Shown here piece by piece: positions 1 through 12,500 of a stretch of 64,000 nt of DNA. The translations under genes were made by a program, and so were the position numbers. Positions within the stretch are counted from its first letter, which is position 1. Every line of letters begins with the position of its first letter. The notes beneath the pieces are model-generated. The model had not been told where the DNA came from. It worked only from the letters and a program-made list of their open reading frames with translations, and made no database searches. Origin of the DNA: Todiramphus chloris collaris (Eukaryota; Chordata; Aves; Coraciiformes; Alcedinidae); assembly GCA_025345505.1 (NCBI GenBank), contig JANVCC010000020.1, positions 52,687,523 to 52,751,522 on the forward strand, in the 5' to 3' direction.

Positions 1-415
1 TTCCTACAGTTGATACTAACAACTGCATGTACAAGTGTAAAATATATTTTAAGTGATACCAGGCAGCCACCCTATTAGAAACAGTCTTAAGACAATTTAA
101 CTTATTTTGTTGCTTTAAGTGTATATAAAGCAAGACCATATAGACAAATAGCCATAAACACAAAACCAATTTAAATACATTTTTGCTTACTGTTTCCCAA
201 TCTTCTATTGTAAAACTAACTGCAGAGGAGCAACAGATTAGGCTGTTGGTTATTTCAAGTAAAATACAGAAAATAAAGACTAGTCTAGAAATAAAAGTAC
301 AATTACAATGTTTAACTAAAATTCAACCCTGGCAGAACAATATTTCAAAATATTTCTTTTCTAAAGCTATTGTTGGCATTCCTAACAAAACATTGCAGAA
401 ATACATCTTACTTAC
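1..415 (-). other. KIF16B: Partial intron at the left edge
   Basis: Start of the intron that follows the linker exon. No repeat or exon recognised; the 94-codon plus-strand frame over it and the exon looks like chance. Confidence 0.8.
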
Positions 416-574
416 TTATCATCAACTAGCTGAGAAGTGGGTGGCTGTGGCTTTGATGGGCTGGTAGGGGAAGCGGCATGGGAGAGTCTCTCTTCGAACG
501 TCCCATGATTTCCTCTTTGACCACCATCACCCTCATATATTTTTTGCTTCAGCAGCTGAATTTCCTGGTCCAGG
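416..574 (-). CDS. KIF16B: KIF16B exon: end of coiled coil and Pro/Ser-rich linker
   Basis: 159 nt, phase 2 to 2. The acceptor is CTTTATAG|CCTGGA and the donor GATGATAA|GTAAGTAAG. It encodes (R)[20 protein letters not shown], then a fast-evolving linker [20 protein letters not shown] and [12 protein letters not shown]. The first half matches the KIF16B coiled-coil end; the linker is poorly conserved. The donor is a tandem GTAAGTAAG, and moving 4 nt downstream would read AAG TAA, a stop. The next exon, and the PX domain, are outside the window. About residues 1065-1118. Confidence 0.92.
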
Positions 575-3500
575 CTATAAAGAGATCTTCAAACGTCATT
601 TGCTTTGGTTTACAGTGGATTCCCACAGTTCTTATGGGAAGTACTGTACTTACACTAGAATACATGTATGTAAGATTATAGGTATTACTATTTATGAAGA
701 TATAAAAATCGTAATTGTTCTTTAAGCATATTTAGGAAAATAGAGACAGCTCAAAACCACATTACAATACAACAGTAATAAGTTCAATAAAACAACTTCA
801 GTAACTTGCAATACAAAAGGTATCTAACTCAGCACATGAAACATTAATTCATAAGACTTAACCTTTCTATTTGGATCTCTTGAATAAGCTTTCCTCATTA
901 CAGAACTCTATCAATGACCCTAGTTATTAGCTTCCACTGTGAAGTAAATAAATAAATGAGGCGGGGGAATGAAAAACTCAAAATACAGCACTAATCCAAA
1001 AAAGCAAAGACAATGTAAAAAATATGATGTGGCAAAACGTAACTATAAGAAAATCTTTACATTTTTATACTATACATATAAATCTTACTTTCAGTTCTTC
1101 CTTCCATCTGTGTGTGTATATATATATATATTTCTTTTAAATTTACATACAGAAACCATTTATTTTTTTATATATATATAAAAATAAATAATCTTTTAAA
1201 ATTAAAACCTCCTCACTTTCTTTGATGAATAAATTTCATACCAGCCAGGCTTATGCACAGAATATAAAATGTAAAATTTGATACCATATTTTTGATTGAC
1301 AATGCCCGAGACATCTAGTATAAAGAAGCAAGCACTTCTTGCAATATTTATCACTTAGACAAACTAAACCCTTATTATAACAAAGTAATCAGCAGAACAG
1401 ACTTTCACTTGTAATGTAACTGAGATTAGATTACTAACACAAGACTAGATTAATAAGAGAGTAATAATTTTCCTCATTTCTATTACAACTTTTGTCTCTA
1501 AAGGAAACTGTTTTTCTAGAGGTTTACCTGAAAATTAAAGAATAAAAGAAGACAAGTTCCTGCAAAAGCAGGGGAAACTATGCAAAATTGGGATTCTATC
1601 ACTTATCTTGCAATTCCCTATATCTAAATTGAAGCACAGTGCTACAACTACTTTATTCCATCCTGAAGGTTAAACTACAGAATTAAAGGGATGATGAATC
1701 TAAAGCAGGCCGAATTGTCACTTCATTTTTAGAGTACTTTTAGCAGCACTGCCAGAAGCCATCTGTTTCTTTTGATTAGCAGCAAAACAATCGTGCATCC
1801 TGAGGGAAAGTGGATGGGAGATGGCTGATGGATAGAGGAGAGTGTTTGCATCCATGGAAAATCAATTTAACCACAAAAATCAGAATTACATTAAAGGAAC
1901 AAAGCTTGTCTCTTGATTTGTAAACATCCTACTAGCAAAAGATATCACTTCCTATAGCTATAAAAGTGTGATGCACCCACCAGTAAGTACACTAAACTGC
2001 ACCTTGCCACTTCTGAGCTATGCATCTCATTGCCTCAAACATGACTATGAAGTTGCTTTATGTTCATTCTATTGCCACAAAGCTCTGCCAGTAAAGACAA
2101 AATGCCTATGCACTATTCCAGTTTAAGTTAACTTCAAATTATCATTCTGGGGGTCATCCCTGTAGGTGAAAGAATTTGAGCTAACATATTCAAACTGGAA
2201 AAAATGTCTTATCCAGTTGTGATGGACTCACAGAGCATTTCCAATGAATCCTGCATTAAAACATTTTCAGAGAGTTGACACTGATCTGAACCAGAGGACA
2301 TCATCACACGATATCTAGATACACAGTAAGAAACATACACAATTCATATGCTTACTGTAGCAGCCAAGATTGTGTACTGTGAAGTGTAAACAAACACAGG
2401 ACCAGTAAGTAGCCTGAGGCATTAAACATACCACCATGTAGGTTTTCTTCTGCCTCAACATTCATAAAAACATTCTGAGTTGAATTATTCAGACTCTACG
2501 GTGATTCACTGAAAGCCTTCAAAGTTTTATTTACCTTGTGCAAGAGGACTTGAAAGTAAACAAAAAACCCCCAAACTAACAACCTTTTTACTTCCTTGCT
2601 ATCTTTTCCAAATGTCAGTTTTCTAGTTGACACCATAACTTATCTTGTCACTTATCACACAACCCAGCTATCTCTTGAGTGCTAACTAAGCTGTCTATTT
2701 ATGTGGAACTTCCAGTTGTTTATAGCTGACTTTGGTCAGGCGAAATGCTTAGTCCAGAAAACAAGATTTTTATGTTCAAGACAACTGTGAAAAATAATGG
2801 CAATATACACCACAAAATGATCAATCAGTATTGAAAATGCTTAACTGAAATCCACACAGCATAGCTCTAAGCATTGAAAAAGTGACCTTGACACAGGGTA
2901 TAGAAAGCAACTACTCTGATAATGGTTTAAAAGTAAAGGATACACAAGATCTCTTCAATTTTGCTATAGATGAGCATTTTTTAGGTGGTTTTTCTAATCA
3001 AGTTTGGAGGGCTTTTGAAAGAAGAGTCCATTTTTAGAACATAAAAAAACCGAATGACAAATGCTACCTCAAGAAAAACCACTTCATTGTTTCACTAGTA
3101 ATGACAGGTTTTAAAGCTCTAGTATTAGCAAATCAGACAACACATTTAAAAATGGTAGTTCTGCACTTTTTTTTCCATACTGAATGAATTAAGCGCATTA
3201 ATCCCAGTGGATTTTTACTCACACCAGAAATAAAATATTTCTTCTACTTCTTCCACATAGAAAGATCCTTCCCTATGTGAATCACTTCTCTCTGAGTCTT
3301 CCATACTTAGGCTGAATTTTACTCTACCAGAAAACATGTGTGTAACTGATGACATTGCTTTTGTACCTCAAAGGGTTTGTCATCACATAGGGATGAATTG
3401 AAGCCTCACCATCAAAATTACATGGATATGGCTAGTCTATTTTATTCAGCCCTGAAACCACTAACAACAAATTAAACATTACTCCTTACTTTGAATACCA

Positions 3501-6500
3501 GAAGTGTTCAGTGTATCATCAGCTGAGAGAGACAGACAGCAGGCTACTCTATCAGTCTCCACATCTTGAACAAACATCTAGGTTGTTACTGATAAAGACA
3601 CAAAATGTTACACATTATTATTTTAAAATAAAATTTTTTTAAAAAGCCTGTTAGACAGCAGACATTTTTGTAAGAGCAGAACATAAGGTTGGCTGAGCTT
3701 TCTAAATAGGTAAAAACAGTGCTGTGATGGCTAGTACAAATACTCTACTGCTGAGGATGGGACTGGGTATGGATTCTTCTTTCAAAACACAACAGAAGTT
3801 AATGAGTGATCAAGAATCCTTTAAAAATGAAAACAGAGTTTCAGTTCTGGGTAAATGATTTGAAACTCATCAAGAAGCTCAAATACTGGGACACAGAACA
3901 AGTCATTCTCAACATTTAAGGTGTAAAATGATTCACCTTCTGTGCATAGGTTCTATTAAATGGAAGCTACCACCAACACTTACCGTTCTCGGTCTTGTTC
4001 GAGGGCTTTCTGCTCAGCTTCTAGACTAGCCTGCAGACCTGCCTGTTCACTGCAGCTGTTGTTCAAGGTGGCAAGCTTCTGTTTCTGCTCTTCAATTTCC
4101 AAGTCTATTGTTGAACGACGTTGCAAAGCAGAGTGCCTCCTTTCTAACTTAGCAACGGCTTGCTCAAGCGCCTCTCTCTGCTGCTTCTCCCTTGATTCAA
4201 GGATTTCTTTTTCCTTTTTCCGAACCTTTTCTTCCTGACGAGCTACATTGGCTGTGAATTCAAAGGTTTCTTGAAGCTGCTGCAGCTGATTTGTGCTAGC
4301 TCTATACTGGGCAAGTTGCTCTTCTTTTTCTTCTATTTCTTTCTCTATTTGATAGAGAGTATTATCTAACCCTAATAAGCCCCTATCAAGGACTTCAGAA
4401 GCTCTTTGTTTTTCTTCCAGCAGAGCTGGCAAATGATTACTCTTCAGGTACTCATGCTGGCGTACTTTAGATTGAAGCCTGTACTCCACTGGCTTTATCT
4501 TGTCAACTTCTTCACCCTTGAGTACAGCATCCACAAAGCTTTCATCATCTCTCTTCAGATTTAAATGTTCTTCATGTGCAAATTTCAGGTGTTCCAGAGC
4601 AATCTTTTCATCTGCAATTTCCTTTTCTAGGTGATCCATTTGTTGAACTAAATCTTTTTCCAAAATAGTCAACTGTTCCAGTTGTTTTCTTTTAAACTCT
4701 ACAAAATCATGCTGTGCTTTTTCTAATTCTTCAGGGTTTTCATCGCCTTCAGATCGGGCTTCCTTAACTTTCAAAAAAGATTCTCTAATATCTTCAAGAT
4801 CTCTTTTATCTTCTTCAATTCTTTGTACATCCCCTCTCTTCAGGAGCTCTATCATGACCTGCTTCTCTCGAAGCTGTTCTTCTAGATGAGCCACCAGCAT
4901 TACCTGCTCCCTTTCTTGTTCTTCAAGTCTCTTTTTTTCTGATTCGAGCTTAATATACTGCTCATCTTTTTCCTTTTTAAGTTTTTCTAATTCACGGAAA
5001 ATCTGCATTTTCTCTGCCTTTTCAGTATGATTAAGTTCTTGTAGTCGCTGCAACTCCTCTTTGACCCGGGCAAAAATTTCTTCCTGTTGCTTTTTCTTTT
5101 GAAGCTCTATTTCCTGTTGTTCCCGTAATCTCTCTTCTTCAAATTTTTCTTTTTCAGCCAGTAAATCCTTCAACCTGCTCTCAATGTGAACACTTCTCTG
5201 CTTCAGACTCTCTTCCTGTTTTCGAATCTGCAGCTGTACTATTTCTGTCTCTTTGCGCTGTGACTCTACTTCTTGCTGCATTCTTACAAGTTCTGCTTTG
5301 TCAGATCTTTGTTTTTCTTCCATCTCTTCTATTTGTTTCCTACAGTAAAACATTTACATGCAGTAGTTCAAACATCTCTTTCCCAAAGGATAAGACTTCC
5401 CTTAGAAGTTAAAAAGTTTTGGACAAGAATTTTTCAGTATACGTAGCAGTTTCTTTTGTTAATAGTTTTGTTTTGCCACAGGTTAAGATCTTACCTTGTT
5501 TGAAAGTGACTCAGTGCATGAGACATATGGTAAACAGATTCATATAGTCTATTTTGAAATAAAAACTGGTGGATATATGAAGTTATAGACATAATATAGC
5601 ACTTATGTTAATAGAAAATGAGAATGCATTAGTTCTGTCAAATCCAATAAAAATATTGGGAGAATACATCCATGCACACAGTGAAGAGTAAATATACACA
5701 TTTATATATATACTTTCATATACAAAAACTTGTATAAAGGGACTCAATTAGAAATTTGCCTTACCAAATTTAAGCCAACAGATGAATTACAACACTCTCT
5801 TCATTTTAGATGAACTGACTTATTGATAAACAGGACTATAGAGTTAATAACAGACAATTTGAGAGAGAAATTGAGACAATTTATTATGTCCTTTGCAATC
5901 TCTCTTTTAAAGGTTATAGTGCATTTCAAATCAAGAGAGACTAAGATTTGAAGGTCACTATTATCTCCAAAATACAATCTCCTGAATATACGTAGAGACA
6001 ACCTGCAAGTCAGTCGGTTATTTTGAGAGAAGTTAAAGTCTGATAAATTAAAGCACAAGCAAACCAGTTTCAGCACTATCTGAATTCAAAACCTATAAAC
6101 ATAAGAGGACAAATATCAGTGATTCTGTTGTATCATTTTCTGAATAATGTCATCTAATACTTCATAATTTCAGGGTTTTTCTGAGTTTACTTTAGTCCAA
6201 CTATATAAACAGCTCTTTCAAAATGGAGCAAACAGTCTAGCTCCAAGATGGCAGAAAGCGTCTTTCAGCTTATGAATCTAATCAATCCTGTGATCTCCAA
6301 CAAGGTGAGAACTATTAGTTCTAGAAATCTTTGAGGGTATGACGAGCCAGAACAGTCAGCTCAGTTTGCCCACTTAAAATACTTTCTTCTGTACTTCAAA
6401 CTGATTTCAAAATAATCTTCTGATAAGTATGATTGGTAGACCCATACTAGAACTCCAGTTTTAGTTAAGAGAAGCAGAGTTTTTAACTTGAGTTTTTCCA

Positions 6501-9500
6501 GTCAAGATTCAATGCAAAGGCAACTAAACCATAAAAAGAGATCGGAAAAAAAAAAAATGTTATTTGCCCTCTTTTAAAATAACACCATGAAAATTAAGAG
6601 CAAATGTAATTACATCTGTATAATCTATCCTACTCATATCTTTGTGTTTGGCATTTTCTTTGCTAAAGATCACAGTGTGCTACAATTCAGATTGTCTGTC
6701 TTTTAGTAATCAGTAAGAATGAACAGTTCAAGAATATAACCAAAATCTTCATAGATGACAAAACAAAATAAAATTATTGATATCGGGATTCTCTACTTGC
6801 TGAGTGATTCCAAATTAATGATTTAAATAAGTCTACAACATGTGTATACACACACTTAGAAGACCACTGAGAATAACGTTACCTTTTACTTTCTAATTTT
6901 TCAAGCTCCTCTCGTTGTTGTCTCTCAAATTCTAGCCTGATTTAAAACAAAAAAAAAAAAAACAAACAACAAAAAACAAAGACAGTAAGAAGGTTGATAT
7001 TTTCTGAGTATCACAAAAAAATAGGACAATATGATGCAATTCAGTGTCCGTTTGGAAGATTGTAACAATGGTACAAACCAAAAGTTCTATAGAACATTCT
7101 CCAATAACAGAAAATATTACCTTCATTACAAATTAGATATCATGCTGTCTGACATATGCACAAACAGAAAAGTAAATGAGTTTCTGGGTGGCGGGAAAAA
7201 TAGCAACCAAACAAATGAAAAAATCCAAACCTATTTAAAAAGTAAAGTTAAATAAGACAGATAAATGATTAGTATAGCTTCTGCCAGTTAACTACATACA
7301 GACAGGGCAATCAATACATAAAAAATTAATTTCTCTACCTTAGACAGATTGGTCCTTTTACAGGGAAAAGACTACCATGGGAGGCAGGGGGAAACAAAGC
7401 AATCAATTAATAAAGAAATTGATAGAAAAAACATACTAGCAGCACAGAGTATTTTTAAGTCAACAACAGTTTGCTTTATCAGAGGTTAAATTGGTTAGAT
7501 TCTTAAAACATTTGTTGCATTACAACTCAAAAGTAAAATTTAATTTTTTTTTTTTTCTTTCTAAACACGTTTTCCAAATGCTAATGGTAGTTAAATCGAT
7601 GCTCCTCTTCCTATGGTTTATTAACGTGGCCAATTCTGAGAAGGCCAAGAGCTACAAAACTACGCCAGGGCACGTCTGTAGTTCTTCCTTTTCTTCTAGA
7701 GAAAATCTCAAACATTACTATGATGTAATTAGTGAGGTTGAAAAACCTCTAACTCCTGTCAAGTACAACATTCAAGCAGAGAACACAACTCAAACCTGTT
7801 TATCCAAAATATTTTGAGTTTTTAATGTATTTAGTTTGATACTGTTCCAAACAATTCTGGGAGAGTATTTTATGTCATTTTCATATCAGCTCTTATTATA
7901 GTTGTACAGAAGTCTCTCTTATTTTAATTTCCTTCAAAAGACTGATGCTTTTGTAAGGAAATTTTTCAAAATAAGTATTAAAAAAGGATAGGGAACATAT
8001 ATACTGACTGAAATATTCAAATAACTACACAAATACCCAGTTACTTCAGGCCTGATACAGTTTAAAGAGTTGGCAGGTTAGTGAGACAGTCTATAAACAC
8101 TGAAAAAAATGCAAGACTGCACCTCAATGTAACTTTGACAAGCTGTAGTTTAAGGAGTCATGACCACAATTATATAGACAGGGTTTGTTGTTTTTTTTTA
8201 ACCAGGTATGTTTAATATTTCTTTCTAAAAGAAATCATACAAATGCATATGACAAAAAGGAATTTCCCTTGAAAACACAAAACCAATACATCAATAATTG
8301 AACATTTATAAAGCAATTTAAATGCACTTTGGTGCATGGCCAACAAACACCTTTCTAACCACTGCAATACTGGAGAACATCTAGTTTAACAAATTCCATT
8401 TTTCCTTATTTCTCACAAATTAATTTTAAAAAATGCCTCCTACAATTACTAAGAGATTAGTAAATGTAGATCTATTTTATACACAACTCCAGACACTCGG
8501 AGCTTTCATGTAAATGTCTCAGCAAGGGTCCCTTCACATTTGCATTAGGGCTATGGCCAGGATGGGCACTATCTCAACATGACAGCACAAGGGGAGATGA
8601 TATCTTAGTATTTTTAATTTGATTACAATTTCTGTAGCAGCAATGCAAAATCCACAAAGTTATACAAGTGAACAAAAATCATTCTTAAGGGACCTTCAGA
8701 AAGTAAAAGATTAATTTAATGATTACCATGTGCTTTGAGTCTGCTATTTTGACTGACTGTACTATAAAACACATAAGTTGGCAAACATATTTTATAGAAG
8801 CATAAAAATGGTAAGTAGCTTTTGATTGAAAACTGATACAAGGAAATAAGCCATCACAGCAATCAGTCTGATATAAAAACAGATCAGTTGTGAAAGCTTC
8901 ATGATTTTTCTCTTCGAGGCAATTCTCTAATACCTTCAATGGTGGTGTCACGCCAATCAGTTTTAGCTTATACTGAAATAAAGCTGGTGGTGCTCAAAAG
9001 GTTGTTCAGGAAAGAGGAGTAAATTACATAGAGGTGGTTCCTTCTTCAGTGAAAATGGCTATTTACCAAAGTCAAATATTGATCATCATCAACATCCCAA
9101 TTGACAGCTTCCAAACAATACACCTGGCTGTTCTACAAATGCACATTTAATTCATTTTAGATAAATAATCCTATGAAAAGGAGGGCTAACACAGTCTGGT
9201 GTTTTACTGCTACACAGATTTGGTGGTGCCCTAAGAAGGTCTGAACTCCACTGAAGGGTCTCCTACCATGGGATAATTCACAGTGTCTATTTTCTATCAA
9301 AGGTGCTCACACTCCAGCCTTGAATACTGCAGGGATAATAATGATGCCTGTCTTCCTCAGCTGGCTGCTTATTTTCTCAATATATTTAGGAATTCACCAC
9401 TTCTGAGAACATTACCTTTGCAATGTTTGCTTCAAAGTAATGGGCTTCAAAGTAATGGGCTCAAATTTATTTCAGGATTGAAGAGAATATGGGGAGGCAG

Positions 9501-12500
9501 GAAGGTAGTCAATAATGGCAAAAACCTTGGGTTTTTTTAAACAAGCTAGTAAAAAACAAAAAAAAATTAAAATCTGAGCATAACAAATCAAAAATAAAAT
9601 AAAAATCACTGGCTATAACATCAGTGCCCGTTTTACAAAGCACAGATGCAAGACTGATGTTTTCTGCTTTAGTCAATCCATAATAAAAGCCTTTTTCACA
9701 TAACCTCTACTCCCTTTATTAATATGACCACTATTCTGAGCAGAAAAAAATTATTATCTTGGAATTAAAAAGAAAGAAATATACAGATATTAAAGACTAG
9801 AAGCCACTCTTTCTTCTTTTGTAGATCTACCACAAAGGAACTTAATCTGATCAGTGTTGAATTAAATAGACAACATTTTCCTGGAAAACATGGCATATCT
9901 AGTAATAAGAGCAGTGTAGATAAGGTGCAGAGAATGGAAGCCAGTTCTACTCTTACAGTACTACAATAGCTTAATTTATACAGCACAAAAGGGTGATCTG
10001 GTACTACATCTGTTAGGAAAGACTGAGTACTGGCAGGACTACAGAGATGTTACAATGCTGTTCAGTAGCCTAATTTACGAGATTAATTTAAAAAAACCAA
10101 AACAACACCCCCCGTGCTAAATCCATGACAAGACCAAGGCTTCTCATGAGTGGTTTTAGAGTTACAGTACAATGTAGCTTACAAAAGGTCCACAAATGAA
10201 ATCTTCAGCATAAATCTATGTGCAAAATTCTATTTTATCCAAAGCTTATTATCTGAAGCAGTGTTGCATGACACCAGATTAAAAACAAAGACTAGGAACC
10301 AGCAGAACAAAGCATTTTGCATGTTAAGCCAACATTTTATGCAACCACCTTCACATATGGGAAATCAAACAGATGAAAAAAAAAAATTCCCACACACACG
10401 ATGAAAGTCACACAAAAAGATCACCCATCTGAAAACACAATTAAAGATAACATTTTCACATGGGAAAGATACAGATACAGTAAGCAAAATCCATCATTCC
10501 TTTGCTTTCACAACAACTGAACATAATACCCTGCAGAATCTTCTGCCATGGATTGCTAAAGATGCTAGATCTTGCAAGCTGTTTATTGTACCCTACAGTA
10601 ACTGCAAATTTAGCTACCAGCCTTTAGGTAATCAATAAAAAACCTGGAAGAAAAGGTGGTCTTGAAAGTGCTAAATTAACAGTAGGCAAAATGCAAGCCA
10701 TATACTGAAGTCCACAAAAGAACCCCAGAGGGCCAGCTACTGAATCTAGATCTACACTGCTGGTGGGCAGTGTAACCATTATGTTAGAATAAATGGATGC
10801 TACAATCTATTGTAATAAAGGGTCATAACAAAAGGACCACGTCCTACGATGCTCCTGCTGGAAAAAGAAACAAACAAAAAATCCAGCCCTAATTTACTGC
10901 AGGATATTCTTTTCCATTTGCACTTCTCCAGAAAGCAGGTTGCTCACCCTCACCTTGGGTACAATTACCCTGACAGAGATCAGATTTATTGAATGATTTA
11001 CCTAGGCTGAAGACAGTCACCACTCACAAAGAACAACCACTGCAGCACTGTACTTTCTAAGCAGGATTCCTGGCTGGAAATGCAAAGCTGAAACATTCTG
11101 CAAACGAACTCTTTACAAATATGAGGCTGTTGGCTTTGAATTATTACTAGAGTCTAAATGCTTGGTGTCTGCTTTATTCAACACACATTGTCATGAAACC
11201 CCATCCTGAAATGAAAAGCTGCAGTTCCCAAATTACTGTCTGCAAAGATGCAGTGAAAACTTCAAAGCCTACCTTCCCTTTGCAGCAGTCTTAAAAGCAG
11301 TAAAAACAGTCATATTTGAGGTTTGGGATTTTTTGTTGTTGAGTTTGCTTGTTTTTAAAATCACCGATCTATTAGGAAGACACCCACCTCTACACTGTGT
11401 AGACAATGTGTATTATTAGGTGTGGCATTTATTGTTTTAAATATAGGTAAAGCATTTAAAGATAGAGGTAAGGGTTTAAATTACAAATACGCAACCACTA
11501 GGAGCAGTGTGTTTTAGTATCTTCATCAGTGACACAGACAGTGGGATCAAGTGCATCCTCAGCAAGTTTGAAGATGACAGCAAGATGAGTGGTGCCAGTG
11601 ACATGCCTGAGGGATGAAATGCCATCCAGAGTGACCTGGACAAGCTCAAGACATGAGCCTGTGTGAACCTCATGAGGTTCAACAAGCCCAAGTGCATCCT
11701 TGGTACCAATACAGGCTGGGGTGTGAAGGGATTAAGAGCTCCCCTGAAAAGAAGAACTGGGGGCTATTGGTTGATGAAAAGCTGGACATGAGCCGACAAT
11801 GTGCACTCATAGCCCAGAAGGCAAATCACAACCTGCGCTGTATCAAAAGAAGTGTGGTCAGCAGGTTAAGGGTCATATTTTGCCCTTCTACTCTGCACTG
11901 ATAAGACCACACCTGGAATACTGGGTCCAGCTCTGGAGTTCTCAGCATAAGAAAGACATGGACATGTTGGAGCAGGTCCAGATGAGCACCTGTTGCAACA
12001 GGACAAGAGGTGATGGTTTTAAACTAAAAAAGGATAGATTTAGGCTAGATATAAGGAAGATATTTTTTACACTGAAAGCGGTGAAACAGTGGCCCAGGTT
12101 GCCCAGAGAGGTGGTAGATGCCCCATCCCAGAAAACATTCAAGGTCAGGTTGGACAGGCCTCTGAGCAACCTGATCTAGTTATAGATGTCCCTGCTCACT
12201 TCAGCTAGGGTTGGACTAGAGGACCTTTATAAAGGTCCCTTCCAATGCAAACCATTCTATGATTCTACGATTCACAAGCTTCCTCACTTAGGAAAAACAT
12301 ACTTATGTAACAGTGACTATGGAACAACCTCAGTTAGGGTTTATTGCTCACAAAGAAGTGACAGCCATGCAGATATGGATTCCTCCTGTAAAGTGAGCCT
12401 TATGCATAATTTCTGAATACAAGAAAGGATTAAAAAGAACAAAATATCTAATTCCTGCAAGTCAGATCACGAGAATTAATTGAGTGAAGATGAGCAGGTG

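Noticed and set aside
3960-4238. 92-codon plus-strand open frame over the KIF16B large exon
   Set aside because: It is the antisense shadow of the coiled-coil exon; its Ser/Cys-rich composition results from reading Glu/Lys codons backwards.
5340-5353. ATG at 5353-5351 that opens the 457-codon minus-strand frame
   Set aside because: It lies in the intron just before the acceptor ACTGTAG|G; the codons MFYCR are not part of the mature coding sequence.
7491-7817. 108-codon plus-strand ORF
   Set aside because: No domain or secretion logic despite a hydrophobic stretch (the F run comes from a T tract); probably random.
11653-12179. Two overlapping plus-strand ORFs of 82 and 126 codons
   Set aside because: They are fragments of CR1 RT in different frames, not a gene.
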